The notes below the pieces were generated by a model. It did no database searches, was not told where the DNA came from, and was given only the letters and a program-made list of their open reading frames with translations. Of a stretch of 64,000 nt of DNA, positions 48,289 through 60,672 are shown in pieces; positions within the stretch are counted from its first letter, which is position 1, and each line of letters opens with the position of its first letter. The translations under genes were made by a program, and so were the position numbers. Source of the stretch: Stenotrophomonas maltophilia (GTDB lineage: Bacteria; Pseudomonadota; Gammaproteobacteria; Xanthomonadales; Xanthomonadaceae). The stretch lies in the NCBI GenBank assembly GCA_009912235.1, contig WNDS01000002.1, forward strand, positions 434,001 through 498,000, in the 5' to 3' direction.

Positions 48289-48864
48289 TCAGCGCTGGGC
48301 CGGCGTGGCCGCCGGCGGAGTCGCGTCCTGGTCGGCGTTGCGCTTGGGCACCAGGGTGCCGCGCTCCACTTCGGCACGCACCACGCTGTCGATGCGGCGG
48401 ATGATCGAGGCGGACATTTCCCGGCGCAGTTCGTCGGCCAGGATTTCACGTTCGGTGGTGGTACCGGTGGCATCGGTCGGCGGCGACACGTAATCGCGCG
48501 ACAGCTCGATCACCTGCTGCGGCACCAGTTCGGTGCCATCTTCGCGGCGGAAGATGAAGATCACCGCGTAGCGCAGGCTGTATTCCTGTGCACGGCCCTG
48601 CGAATCGATGGCGATGGGCAGGTCGCCCCAGCGCTCGGAAAGCACCTGCAGCTGTGCGGCCGGGCCCGTGGTGTCTTCATCGGCGATGCTGGCACCGGAG
48701 GCGATCAGGCTGCGGCGCAGCAGCTTGACCAGTTCGCTGTACGGCGCGGTGGAGACCACGCGCACGGCGGCGGTGTCGGCCGGCAGCATCAGCTTGTTGC
48801 GCAGATGGAAGCCACACCCGGTCAGGCCGAGGGCAAGGAGCAGAACGAGCAGGAATCGGGTCAT
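48289..48864 (-). CDS. lptE: LPS-assembly lipoprotein LptE
   Basis: LptE forms the outer-membrane LPS translocon with LptD. It has 191 residues. The signal LLLALGLTGC gives a lipid-anchored Cys17, followed by GFHLRNK. The body RYAVIFIFRREDGTELVPQQVIELSRDY matches the family. The C-terminus is charged and Ala/Pro-rich. It lies between leuS and holA, as in most gammaproteobacteria. No frameshift is seen. Confidence 0.95.
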   Translation of the reverse strand: MTRFLLVLLLALGLTGCGFHLRNKLMLPADTAAVRVVSTAPYSELVKLLRRSLIASGASIADEDTTGPAAQLQVLSERWGDLPIAIDSQGRAQEYSLRYAVIFIFRREDGTELVPQQVIELSRDYVSPPTDATGTTTEREILADELRREMSASIIRRIDSVVRAEVERGTLVPKRNADQDATPPAATPAQR

Positions 48865-48944
48865 GGATACAGTCTGGATGAGCCGGACGGTGGCGGCAAC
48901 AGGCAGGCATCGTGCCCGAAGGCGCGTGAACGGGGGTTGAGATC

Positions 48945-48981
48945 GCCCACTGCGGCGCGCCCGGAGGCGGCCGCAGTGGGC
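48945..48981 (-). terminator. 12-bp perfect hairpin after leuS
   Basis: GCCCACTGCGGC at 48945-48956 pairs with GCCGCAGTGGGC at 48970-48981, loop 13 bases. It lies 12 bases past the leuS stop codon, with no T run. It may attenuate expression of the downstream block or protect the leuS mRNA end. Confidence 0.65.
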
Positions 48982-48992
48982 GCGGGCAGCCC

Positions 48993-51977
<2,985 letters not shown>

Positions 51978-52211
51978 ATGAAACTGCTGCAACAGGCCGC
52001 CCTGGCCATTGCCCTGGCCCTGGGCACCGCGGCCACGGCACAGGCCGCCACTTTCAACTGCGCCTACATCATCACCAGTGAACCCGGCAGTTCCGGCTTC
52101 CACAGCGTGGAGGCCGGCACCCAGCAGGACGTGATCAACCAGGCCATCGCCTGGATCCAGGACACCTTCGGCCCCGTCGGGTTCCAGGTGAAGTGCTACC
52201 AGCAGCCCTGA
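51978..52211 (+). CDS. Small secreted protein with two cysteines, unknown family
   Basis: This 77-residue product has a clear signal peptide (residues 1-24, ending ATAQA) and a mature chain of about 54 residues with two Cys, FNCAYIITSE near the start and FQVKCYQQP at the end. A disulfide between them is likely. GGAG lies about 10 bases before the ATG. I do not recognise the family. A periplasmic or exported role is inferred only from the signal. It is convergent with the DUF998 gene, 30 bases away. Confidence 0.75.
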   Translation: MKLLQQAALAIALALGTAATAQAATFNCAYIITSEPGSSGFHSVEAGTQQDVINQAIAWIQDTFGPVGFQVKCYQQP

Positions 52212-52241
52212 CCCGCCCCGGGCGCGGCAACCGCCGCGCCC

Positions 52242-52794
52242 TCAGCGGCGCAGCGCCAGCGGCAGGGCCGCCGCCAGCCACAGCGCCCAGCAGGCGAAGG
52301 CCAGGCGCCGCCGCACCGGCGCAGGCCAGCGCCAGGATGCCCAGCGCACGCCCGCCGGGCGCACGCAGGCGCTCCACGCCCAGCATCACGCCGCCGGCGA
52401 TGAAGCCCAGCGCCCACACCATCCAGGCGCTGGCGTGCAGCTGGCTGGCCGGGCCATCCAGATCGTCGATATCCAGCGGCAGCAACCCCATCAGCGCAAA
52501 GGCCAATGCCGCCAGCAGCAGCACCTGGCTGCCCACCCGCGCCGCCCAGCCGGCCCCGGCGGGCAACTGCCGGCGCAGCAGCTCGGCCACCACCAGGGCC
52601 AGCAGCCCGGGCACCACCAGGCCCAGCAGGTTGAAGGCCAACGCATGCGGCACGCCCTGCGCCCCCAGCAGCGCCACCGGGTGGCGCACCTGCGAATAGC
52701 CTTCCAGGCCGGCACCGAAGCCGGCCACGGCCAACACGAACAGCAGAGCGGCAGACGCACCGATCAGGCGCGGCAGGCGGGACGGCAACGACAT
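52242..52794 (-). pseudogene. DUF998-family membrane protein, frameshifted in a GCC-rich tract
   Basis: This polytopic membrane protein has the pattern of DUF998: five to six hydrophobic segments, GYSQVRHPVALLGAQG, and LLPLDIDDLDGPASQLHASAW. The start, MSLPSRLPR, is the ATG at 52794. Around 52304-52313 (GGCGCCGCCGC) the frame changes. The last 20 residues, LAFACWALWLAAALPLALRR, are a transmembrane helix in the new frame, ending with TGA at 52242. One extra base explains it, since 553 bases minus one gives 184 codons. The last helix is lost in the direct reading. The function is unknown. Confidence 0.72.
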
Positions 52795-52916
52795 TCGAAC
52801 TCCGGCACAGCAGGAAAAGACCGCCGGCATTGTCAGTCAATTCCGCGCTGCCGGGTTGAGTCCGTCATCGTCTGCCGCCATAGAATCAGTCTCCAGATGC
52901 CAGACGATGCCCCCCG

Positions 52917-53777
52917 ATGACCGAGACGACCTACGTATTCGACGCCACCACCGAGACCTTCGAGGCCGACGTGCTGCAGAAATCGCTGCAGACCCCGGTG
53001 CTAGTCGATTTCTGGGCCACCTGGTGCGGGCCGTGCAAGACCCTGGGGCCGATGCTGGAAAAGCTGGCTGCCGAGTACAACGGCGCCTTCGAACTGGCCA
53101 AGGTGGACGTGGACAAGGAGCAGCAGATCGCTGCGGCCTTCCAGATCCGCTCGGTGCCGACCGTGTTCCTGGTGAAGGGTGGCCAGCTGATGGACGGCTT
53201 CCCCGGCGCCATTCCCGAAGGCCAGCTGCGTGAATTCCTCGCCCAGCACGGCATCGTGCCGGCAGAAGCCGCCGAGGCCGCCCCGGCCGAGGTCGAGCAG
53301 CCGCTGGACCCGCAGGCGCAGGTGGACGTGCTGCGTGCGCAGATCGCCGCCGAACCGGACAAGGACGAGCTGAAGCTGGACCTGGCGCTGGCGCTGCTGC
53401 AGATCGGCGGCGTGGACGAAGCCGGCCGCCTGATCGACGCCCTGCCGGCCAACCTGGCCACCGACGACCGTGCCGTGCGCGGCCGTGCGCGGCTGGCCTT
53501 CGCCACCGCGCTGAAGGACGCACCGCCGGCCGAGACCCTGCAGGCCCGCATCGCCGTCGATGGCAACGACCTGCAGGCCTGCCACCAGCGGGGCGTGCAG
53601 CTGCTGCTGGCCGGCGACGACGAAGCCGCGCTGGAGCAGTTCATCGAGATGCTGCGGATCGACCGCAGCTTCCAGGACGGCCTGCCGCGCAAGGCGCTGA
53701 TCGATGCCTTCAACGTCATCGGTGACGAAGACCTGGTCGGCCGCTACCGCCGCCGCATGACCTCCCTGCTGTTCTGA
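52917..53777 (+). CDS. cnoX: TPR-containing thioredoxin-like protein (CnoX/YbbN family)
   Basis: This 286-residue protein has an N-terminal thioredoxin domain (residues ~1-115), with active site ATWCGPCK and the cis-Pro in RSVPTVFLVKGG. It is followed by a tetratricopeptide-like C-terminal domain: DPQAQVDVLRAQIAAEPDKDELKLDLALALLQIGG, then DAPPAETLQARIAVDGNDLQACHQRGVQLLLAGDDEAALEQF. E. coli CnoX is a chaperedoxin that protects substrates for GroEL and DnaK and has lost the CxxC; here the CGPC is intact, so redox activity is likely. Cytoplasmic, single gene. Confidence 0.92.
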   Translation: MTETTYVFDATTETFEADVLQKSLQTPVLVDFWATWCGPCKTLGPMLEKLAAEYNGAFELAKVDVDKEQQIAAAFQIRSVPTVFLVKGGQLMDGFPGAIPEGQLREFLAQHGIVPAEAAEAAPAEVEQPLDPQAQVDVLRAQIAAEPDKDELKLDLALALLQIGGVDEAGRLIDALPANLATDDRAVRGRARLAFATALKDAPPAETLQARIAVDGNDLQACHQRGVQLLLAGDDEAALEQFIEMLRIDRSFQDGLPRKALIDAFNVIGDEDLVGRYRRRMTSLLF

Positions 53778-53932
53778 GGTCCGGCCGCGCCGTTCAGTTT
53801 TTCTGCACTGCGGGCGGGCAATAATGTGACGTTGTCAGCATTTTCGCTGCCAACGTCCATTCCAGGGGGAATGAGCGTCAGGGCCATGGGGTCTGTGTGG
53901 CGGCCTCTCCTGCATTGCCGGGACCGCATGCT

Positions 53933-55588
53933 GTGACCACAGGCCAACGCTCCACCCTTCTTCGCTGCTGGACCGCCGCCCTGCTCTGGCTGGGCCTGCT
54001 GCTGGCCGGCCCGGCGCTGGCCGAGGACTGGAACTACCGGGTCCGCCCCGGCGACACCCTGTGGGACCTGGGCAGCGCCTACCTGAAGCCGACGGTGCCG
54101 TGGCAGCAGCTGCAGCAGCACAACCGCATCGACAACCCCTACCGGTTGCCGCCCGGCCAGCGCCTGCGCTTTCCGATCGCGTGGCTGCGCGTGGAACCGG
54201 CCCCGGCACGGGTGCTGGCGGTACGTGGCCATGCCACGCTGGTGCCGGCCGACGGCGCCAGCACCCGCGACCTGCGTGCCGGCGAACAGCTGCACATCGG
54301 CGATGTGGTGCAGACCGGCGCCTTCGCCAGTGTCACCCTCGAATTCGCCGACGCCTCGCGCCTGCAGCTGCGCGAATCCTCGCGGCTGCAGCTGGACCAG
54401 CTCAGCCGCTATGGCCGCACCGGCATGGTCGACACCCGCATGCGCCTGCAGCAGGGCCGTGCCAGCAACCACGTGACGCCCGCGCGCGGGCCTGCTTCGC
54501 GCTACATCATCGATGCGCCCACGGCCGCCAGCAGCGTGCGCGGCACGGTGTTCCGCGTCAGCGCCGGCGACGGCGCCCACCTGGCGGCGACTGAAGTGCT
54601 GCAGGGCAAGGTGCAGGTCGGCAACCGCCATGGCCAGCAGCTGGTGCAGCCGGGGCAGGCCAGCCGCAGCCCCAGCGCCGGCGCGGCGCCGGACGCGGTG
54701 GCGCCGTTGCTGCCGGCACCGGTGCTGATGGCGCAGGAGCTGCGCCTGGAGCCATTGCCCGCCCTGCTGGCCTGGGAACCGGTGGCCGGGGCACAGGCCT
54801 ACCGCGTGGAAGTGGTGCAGGCGGCCCTGCCGGAGGTGCTGCTGTTCGCCCAGACCACCACCGATACCCGTCTGGCCATCGGCGATCTGCCGGCCGGCCA
54901 GCTGCGCCTGCTGCTGCGTGCGGTGGATGCCACCGGCGTGGAAGGGCTGGATACCGAACGCGATTTCAGCGTCAACGACCAGCCGCCACCGCCGCTGACG
55001 GTGTCCCCGCTGCACGGGCAATCGCTCAACAGCGATCGCCCGCGCTTCCGCTGGAGCCGTGCCCCCGGTGCGGCCAGCAGCGTGCTGCAGGTGGCCGATG
55101 AGCCCAGCTTCCGCGCGCCCCTGTACGAACAGACCATCGCCGCCACCGAACTGCGCGTGGCCACGCCGCTGCCGCCGGGCCACTACTACTGGCGCGTGGC
55201 CTCGCGCAGTGCCGAAGGCCAGCAGGGCCGGTTTGGCCAGCCGTTGCCGCTGCAGCTGACCGACGTACCGGTGGACCCGGCGCTGCAGCCGCCCGAGCTC
55301 GGCCACGGCGAACTGACGCTGCGCTGGCAGGCCGGCAGCGAAGGCCAGCGCTACCGCGTGCAGGTGGACCGCCGCGGTGATTTCGCCCATCCGCTGCTGG
55401 ACCGCCAGACCGACACGCCACAGGTCAGCCTCAAGCGCCCCTGGCATGGCCCACTGCACGTGCGCGTGCAGTACATCGATGATGACGGCCATGCCGGTCC
55501 GTTCTCGCCGGCGCAGCGGGTCGACCTGCGCTGCCGCGTCTGCATCGGTGCCGGCGGCGGTGCCGTGCTGCTCTGGCTGCTGCTGTGA
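53933..55588 (+). CDS. FecR-domain protein with LysM and fibronectin-like segments
   Basis: This secreted protein has a signal peptide ending GPALA. The LysM peptidoglycan-binding domain is at residues ~35-80 (YRVRPGDTLWDLGSAYL...NPYRLPPGQRLRFP). The FecR domain follows at ~residues 90-230, with the ASSVRGTVFRVSAGDG and ATEVLQGKVQVG motifs. Three or four fibronectin-type segments (LAWEPVAGAQAYRVEV, PRFRWSRAPGAASSVLQVADEPSF, LTLRWQAGSEGQRYRVQVDR) lie before a C-terminal hydrophobic helix. The GTG at 53933 is preferred for the signal; an in-frame GTG at 53897 is possible. The stop overlaps the next gene by GTGA, so the two are co-translated. Confidence 0.87.
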   Translation: MTTGQRSTLLRCWTAALLWLGLLLAGPALAEDWNYRVRPGDTLWDLGSAYLKPTVPWQQLQQHNRIDNPYRLPPGQRLRFPIAWLRVEPAPARVLAVRGHATLVPADGASTRDLRAGEQLHIGDVVQTGAFASVTLEFADASRLQLRESSRLQLDQLSRYGRTGMVDTRMRLQQGRASNHVTPARGPASRYIIDAPTAASSVRGTVFRVSAGDGAHLAATEVLQGKVQVGNRHGQQLVQPGQASRSPSAGAAPDAVAPLLPAPVLMAQELRLEPLPALLAWEPVAGAQAYRVEVVQAALPEVLLFAQTTTDTRLAIGDLPAGQLRLLLRAVDATGVEGLDTERDFSVNDQPPPPLTVSPLHGQSLNSDRPRFRWSRAPGAASSVLQVADEPSFRAPLYEQTIAATELRVATPLPPGHYYWRVASRSAEGQQGRFGQPLPLQLTDVPVDPALQPPELGHGELTLRWQAGSEGQRYRVQVDRRGDFAHPLLDRQTDTPQVSLKRPWHGPLHVRVQYIDDDGHAGPFSPAQRVDLRCRVCIGAGGGAVLLWLLL

Positions 55589-57205
55589 TCCGATCACGCA
55601 TGCCGTGGCGGCGGCGCGTGCTGCTGGCACTGCTGGCCGGCCTGCTGACCGGCCTGCTCTGCCATGGGCAGCTGCTGTGGCGGCAGGACGAGGCCGTGTA
55701 TGACAGCCTGGTCGGCCACTGGGACTACCCCCCCCGACCCCAGCCTGCTGCTGGTGGCCATCGACGAAACCAGCCTGCAGCGCATCGGCCAATGGCCGTG
55801 GCCCCGTGGCGTGCATGCACGCCTGCTGGACCGCCTGACCGACGCCGGCGCGGCGCGCGTGGCGCTCGACCTGCTGCTGTCAGAACCCGACCAGCGCGAC
55901 CCACGGCAGGACAGCCTACTGGCCGCGGCCATCGCGCGCAACGGGCGCGTGGTGCTACCGGTACTGGCAGCGCAGGCCGCCGGCGACCGCATGGCCGAAG
56001 AGCTGCTGCCGGTGCCGCAGATCGCCGCCCCTGCGGCGGCACTGGGCCACACCGATATCGAAGTGGACGCCGATGGCGTCACCCGTGCCCTGTACCTGCA
56101 CGCCGGAATCGGGCACGCGCGCTGGCCGGCGCTGGGCCTGGCGCTGGCCGAAGGCGCGGCGGGCGCCGGGAAGGGGCTCGCCGACCCGCAGCCGGAACTG
56201 GACTCGCCCTACCAGTGGCGGCGCGATGACTACGTGCGGGTGCGCTATGCCGGCCCGCCCGAGCGCCTGCCCCAGGTCTCCTACGCCGATGTGCTCGATG
56301 GCCGCGTCGATGCCGCCCTGCTGCGCGGACGGCGCATCCTGGTCGGCATGACCGCCAGCGGCATCGCACCGCGGCTGCTCACGCCCACCACCCGCGAGTA
56401 CTGGGTGAGCGCCAGCGAGTACCAGGGCAACGTCGCCTCGATGCTGCTGCAGCAGCGCCAGATCAACGTGATGCCGGCCGTGGCGCACAGCGTTCTGGCC
56501 AGCCTGCTGGCAGCGCTGTGCGTGCTGGCGCTGGGGCTGCGCCGGCCGTGGCTGACCGCGTTGCTGGCATTGCCGGTGCCGTTGCTGCTGTCGGCGCTGC
56601 TGCTGCGTAGCGGCAGCCTGTGGTGGCCGCCCGCAGCGGCGCTGGCCGGCATCGCTGCGGTGCTGCTGGTGTGGCTGGTCCGTCGGGTCAGCGCCTGGCA
56701 CCACCAGGCCAACCGCGATGCACTGACCGGCCTGCTCAACCGCATGCGTTTCGAGCACAGCCTGCAGCAGGAAGTGGATGCGGCGCGCCGCAGCGGGCGC
56801 CCGCTGACCGTCGTGCTGGTGGACGTTGACCACTTCAAGCAGCACAACGACCGCCACGGCCACCACGCCGGTGACCGGGTGCTGCGCGATGTCGCACGGG
56901 TGCTCGCCCGGCACGCGCGGCGCCCCCGCGACGTGGCCGCACGCTACGGTGGCGACGAATTCGCCCTGGTGCTGCCGGACACGCCCGCCGACGGTGCGCG
57001 CGCGGTGATGGAAGCGGTGATCACCGACATCCGGGCGGCGGCCGTGGCGCAGCACCCGGGCCAGCAGCCCATCACCCTGACCCTCGGTGTCTACACCCGC
57101 GTACCCGACGCCGACCTGCGCCCCCGCGATTTCATCGAAGGCGCCGACGCCGCGCTGTACCGCGCCAAGCACAACGGCCGCGACGGCTACTTCATGGACG
57201 CCTGA
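55585..57205 (+). pseudogene. CHASE2-GGDEF diguanylate cyclase, frameshifted in a C8 tract
   Basis: This is a membrane sensor that would make cyclic di-GMP. It starts at GTG 55585, overlapping the FecR gene. An N-terminal transmembrane helix (residues ~10-30) is followed by a CHASE2 periplasmic domain (DPSLLLVAIDETSLQRIG...GRVDAALLRGRRILVG), three more transmembrane helices near residues 265-340, and a C-terminal GGDEF domain, with DALTGLLNRMRF and ARYGGDEFALVLPDT. The frame changes at C8 (55728-55735), after VGHWDYPP. Seven C would give a continuous 540-codon gene. The cyclase part from 55736 has no own start near, so it is probably not made unless the tract changes length. Confidence 0.9.
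55728..55735 (+). repeat. C8 tract, diguanylate cyclase frameshift point
   Basis: With eight C the frame runs into nonsense and ends at 56229. With seven C the codons read TAC CCC CCC GAC CCC AGC and the cyclase frame is restored. A tract this long could also vary in a population. Confidence 0.87.
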
Positions 57206-57296
57206 CCCCGGCCCTGCCCGGCCCGCACGCCCAGGCCGGGTGCAACATACGCATGCGAATGGTTAAGATGGAGACGTCACCCGCGCCTGGAGCCGC

Positions 57297-57806
57297 ATGA
57301 ACGCCAGCACCTTCCGCCTCGGCATCAACCTGTGGCCGCCGTTCCTGTTCACCGGCATCCATGTCACCCGCATCACGCCTGATTACCGGCAGATCGACGT
57401 GGAGCTACGCCTGCGGCCATGGAACCGCAACTACGTGGGCACCCACTTCGGCGGCAGCCTGTTCGCCATGACCGATCCGTTCTGGATGCTGGGCCTGATG
57501 CATACGCTGGGCCGCGACTACTACGTGTGGGACCGCGCCGGGGCGATCGAATTCCTCAAGCCCGGCCGTGGCACGGTGCGCACCTCGTTCCATATCGACA
57601 CGGCGCTGCTGGACGAACTGCGCGCCGAAGCGGCCGGCGGTGACAAGGTGCTGCGCTGGTTCAGCAACGATGTCATCGACGCCCAGGGCGAGGTAGTGGC
57701 GCGGGTGCGCAAGCAGGTCTACCTGCGCCTGAAACCGCAGGCCCGGCAGCCGGCCGGTCAGTCGGCCGGCAGCGGCACCACCAGCGTCGGGCCCGGCGTG
57801 CCGTAA
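57297..57806 (+). CDS. DUF4442 hotdog-fold protein
   Basis: This 169-residue protein of the thioesterase-like hotdog superfamily reads RLGINLWPPFLFTGIHVTRI...DVELRLRPWNRNYVGTHFGGSLFAMTDPFWMLGLM, which is the DUF4442 signature. The NxVGTxFGGSL stretch sits where thioesterases keep their active-site helix. Its substrate is unknown. The last ~30 residues are low in similarity and overlap the predicted 3' end of the convergent gene, so the true stop may lie elsewhere. Confidence 0.87.
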   Translation: MNASTFRLGINLWPPFLFTGIHVTRITPDYRQIDVELRLRPWNRNYVGTHFGGSLFAMTDPFWMLGLMHTLGRDYYVWDRAGAIEFLKPGRGTVRTSFHIDTALLDELRAEAAGGDKVLRWFSNDVIDAQGEVVARVRKQVYLRLKPQARQPAGQSAGSGTTSVGPGVP

Positions 57807-59050
57807 CGCTCCTGGCGCCGGCGCGGCACCTACAGCGACAGGCCGTCGGGCCCCAGCTCGGGCACCCGCGTGGCCGAGCGCATTTCTGCCGGCAGGTGTG
57901 ACAGCGCCTGCGCGCGCGGTCCGGGCTGCTGCCGCAGCCAGCACTGGGCCGCCACCAGCCGCAGCATCGCGGCAGCGTCCTGGCTGCGCGCTGCGTACGG
58001 CTGAATCGCCGGGAACGCGATCGCGGCCAGGCGGCAGCCGAGTATGTTCGACAGGCATTCGATACCCTGCGGCGGCGCCGGCGGCACCTCCAGCGGGCGA
58101 TCCTCCGCCAGCGCCTGGCGGGCGGCACTGCCACAGGCCCACGCATAGTGCGGCGCCATGCACAGCCGGGTGGCCTGCACATCGAACACCAGCCCGTTCC
58201 AGGGCAGCCGCGCGCTCTCCGCATCCAGCGCCGGCGTGGACAGCGCGAATTCGCCGCGCAGCGCCGGGCACAGATCCTGCTCGTCCACGCCCATCGGCTG
58301 CAGTGCGGCGTGGCAGGCCGGTGGCAACGGCTGGCCGGCCGGCAGCTCGGCCAGCATCTCCGACAGCAGGCGCGCCTGGGTTTCCACCAGCGCCGCGCCC
58401 AGCACGCTGGTCACCAGCGCATCACTGCCGTGCACCAGCCGGCGCCCGGCCAGCAGGGTTGCGCAGATGCCGGCCAGGCCGGCGGCGTGGTCGCCCTGCA
58501 CGAAGGCCAGCGCATGTGCCGAGCCGGGGTCCATCAACGGCAGCAGGGCCGGCAGCGGAACGCAGACATCCCTCGGCGCCAGTACGAACGGGCTGCGGAA
58601 GTGCCCGTAGCCGGCCAGGTCCGCCACCCGAGCATGCAGGGCAGCGTGGCCCTGGTGCACCCTGGCGAAACGCTGCGGCTCGGCACGCACCTGCGCCAGG
58701 CAATCGATGCCGCGGGTACCGCAGCGGCTGCCGGCGCCCAGCGGCACGGCGTGCAGCCGCTCGGCCGCCACAGACACCCCGGCACGCTGGCCCGGCAAAC
58801 CGCCCTGCCAGCGTGCGACATCCTCGGCTAGCAGGCGCTCGCGGCCGGCGGCGTCCGGGCCGTCATAGGCCAGCAGCCAGAGCTGGGCGAAGCCGTTGCG
58901 GCCTGACGCGTGCACCGGGCTGTCCAGCTGCGCCAGCGCCTGCCGCTGTGCCGCCGGTACCGGCCAGCACCGCGAGACCAGCCACACCGCCAGCGCCAAC
59001 AGCAGCACGGCCAGCACACCCATCCCCACCCTGCGCATCCACGTCAACAC
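57758..59050 (-). pseudogene. Membrane-anchored protein of unknown function with an amber codon near the end
   Basis: I do not recognise this family. The start is GTG at 59050, after AAGGGG. A single N-terminal transmembrane helix (residues ~8-27, GVLAVLLLALAVWLVSR) is followed by about 380 residues with several Cys and many Ala and Leu, probably helical and outside the inner membrane. TAG at 57830-57832 ends the frame after LGPDGLSL. The same frame then runs VPRRRQERYGTPGPTLVVPLPAD to TGA at 57758, sequence with a plausible end. CAG would give Gln at that point. Only 24 codons are lost if TAG is read as stop, so function may survive. This interpretation is the least certain of the amber cases. 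Confidence 0.6.
57830..57832 (-). other. TAG near the 3' end of unknown membrane-anchored gene
   Basis: On the minus strand the codons read CTG TCG CTG TAG GTG CCG CGC. The 23 residues that follow look coding, but could be chance. Confidence 0.5.
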
Positions 59051-59124
59051 AGCATCCCCTTGCCATGGCGTATTTCCTTGATCCCCCAGCGTAAACGGAG
59101 GGAGCGCGCCGCTACAATGCGCAC

Positions 59125-59802
59125 ATGTCGCACGATGCCCCCCAACTCGTTCCGCGCCCCTCTCTGCAGCGCCTGCTGATCACCGGCCTGCTGACCCTGC
59201 TGCCGATCTGGCTGACCTGGGTGGTGGTCAAATTCGTCTTCGTGCTGCTGTCGGGCATTTCCAGCCCGGTGGTGGTGCCCCTGTCCGAGCAGATCGCCGC
59301 CTCCTTCCCGCACTACCTGGGCTGGGTGAAGGTGGAATGGATGCAGAACGTGATCGGCCTGGCCGCCACGCTGCTGGTCATCCTCAGCGTGGGCGTGCTC
59401 AGCCGCCGCGTCATCGGCCAGCGCCTGCTGCGCTGGTTCGGCGCAGTGATCCGCCGCATTCCGCTGGCCAGCGTCATCTATGACAGCGCCAAGAAGCTGC
59501 TGGACATGCTGCAGACCGAACCGGGCAGCACCCAGCGCGTGGTGCTGATCGATTTCCCGCACCGTGACATGAAATCGGTTGGCCTGGTCACCCGGGTCAT
59601 CAAGGAACACGGCACCGGGCGTGAGCTGGCGGCGGTGTACGTGCCCACCACGCCGAACCCGACCTCCGGCTACCTGGAAATCGTGCCGGTGGAACTGCTG
59701 ACCCCGACCGACTGGACCGTGGACCAGGCGATGAGCTTCATCATTTCCGGTGGTGCGGTCGCACCGGAAACCGTGCCGTTCACCCGCGCCGGCGATCGCT
59801 GA
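59125..59802 (+). CDS. DUF502 membrane protein
   Basis: This 225-residue protein of the DUF502 family has two N-terminal transmembrane helices: LLITGLLTLLPIWLTWVVVKFVF and VIGLAATLLVILSVGVLSRR. A cytosolic domain follows, with IPLASVIYDSAKKLLDML, FRRVVLIDFPHRDMKSVGLVT-like and VYVPTTPNPTSGYLEIVPV blocks. The family is widespread, but no activity is known. It is followed at once by the queuosine-precursor transporter, so they are co-transcribed. Confidence 0.92.
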   Translation: MSHDAPQLVPRPSLQRLLITGLLTLLPIWLTWVVVKFVFVLLSGISSPVVVPLSEQIAASFPHYLGWVKVEWMQNVIGLAATLLVILSVGVLSRRVIGQRLLRWFGAVIRRIPLASVIYDSAKKLLDMLQTEPGSTQRVVLIDFPHRDMKSVGLVTRVIKEHGTGRELAAVYVPTTPNPTSGYLEIVPVELLTPTDWTVDQAMSFIISGGAVAPETVPFTRAGDR

Positions 59803-59803
59803 A

Positions 59804-60577
59804 ATGGGCCGCCGTCCGCTGCAGGACCGCGCCGTCCTGCTGTTCATCGTGCTGGCGGCGTTCTTCTGCGCCAATGCGGTGATGGCCGAACTGATCGGGG
59901 TGAAGATCTTCGCACTGGAAGACACGCTGTGCATCGCACCGCTGAACTGGAACCTGTTCGGCCAGACCGGCTCGCTCAGCTTCACCGCCGGCACGCTGCT
60001 GTGGCCGGTGGTGTTCATCATGACCGACACCATCAACGAGTTCTTCGGCAAGCGCGGCGTGCGCTTCATCTCGTGGCTGGCCTGCGGCCTGATCGGTTAT
60101 GGCTTCCTGTTCGCCTTCGCGGCCATTTCGCTGGTGCCGGCCGGCTGGTGGGTGACCTCGATGGCTGCCCACGGCGTGCCGGATTACCAGGCCGCGTTCG
60201 CGGCGGTGTTCGGCCAGGGCATGTGGACCATCGCCGGCTCGCTGGTGGCGTTCATGGTCGGCCAGCTGATCGACGTGGCCGTGTTCCACCGCATCCGCCG
60301 CATGACCGGCGAAGGCCATGTGTGGCTGCGCGCCACCGGCTCGACCGCGATCTCGCAGCTGATCGACAGCTTCGTAGTGATCTGGATCGCCTTCGTGCTG
60401 GGCCCGCAGAAGTGGCCGACCTCGCTGTTCCTGGCCGTCAGCAGCGTGAACTACCTGTACAAGATGGGCTTTGCGATCGTGCTCATCCCGTTGCTGTACC
60501 TGATGCGCCGTGCGATCACCCGCTACCTGGGCGAAGAACGTGCCGCGCAGCTGCGCGCCGATGCGGCGACTGACTGA
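59804..60577 (+). CDS. yhhQ: Queuosine precursor transporter (YhhQ family)
   Basis: YhhQ imports 7-cyano-7-deazaguanine (preQ0) and preQ1 for queuosine tRNA modification. This 257-residue inner-membrane protein has the VUT/YhhQ pattern: FFCANAVMAELIGVKIF, LWPVVFIMTDTINEFFGKRGVRFISW, QLIDVAVFHRIRRMTGEGHVWLRATGSTAISQLIDSFVVI, and SVNYLYKMGFAI. The start is the ATG at 59804, one base after the DUF502 stop. Confidence 0.94.
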   Translation: MGRRPLQDRAVLLFIVLAAFFCANAVMAELIGVKIFALEDTLCIAPLNWNLFGQTGSLSFTAGTLLWPVVFIMTDTINEFFGKRGVRFISWLACGLIGYGFLFAFAAISLVPAGWWVTSMAAHGVPDYQAAFAAVFGQGMWTIAGSLVAFMVGQLIDVAVFHRIRRMTGEGHVWLRATGSTAISQLIDSFVVIWIAFVLGPQKWPTSLFLAVSSVNYLYKMGFAIVLIPLLYLMRRAITRYLGEERAAQLRADAATD

Positions 60578-60672
60578 CAGCGATACCGCTGCTGGCTGAC
60601 TGCGCACTGCTGGCTGGCCGTACGCGCCAGGATCGTGCAAGCTCCACGGTCTGTGTTCCACGGAAACAACCG

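Noticed and set aside
55736..57205. Independent soluble GGDEF gene after the C8 tract
   Set aside because: The downstream frame includes CHASE2 and membrane helices and lacks a suitable start with ribosome site, so it is the rest of the gene at 55585.
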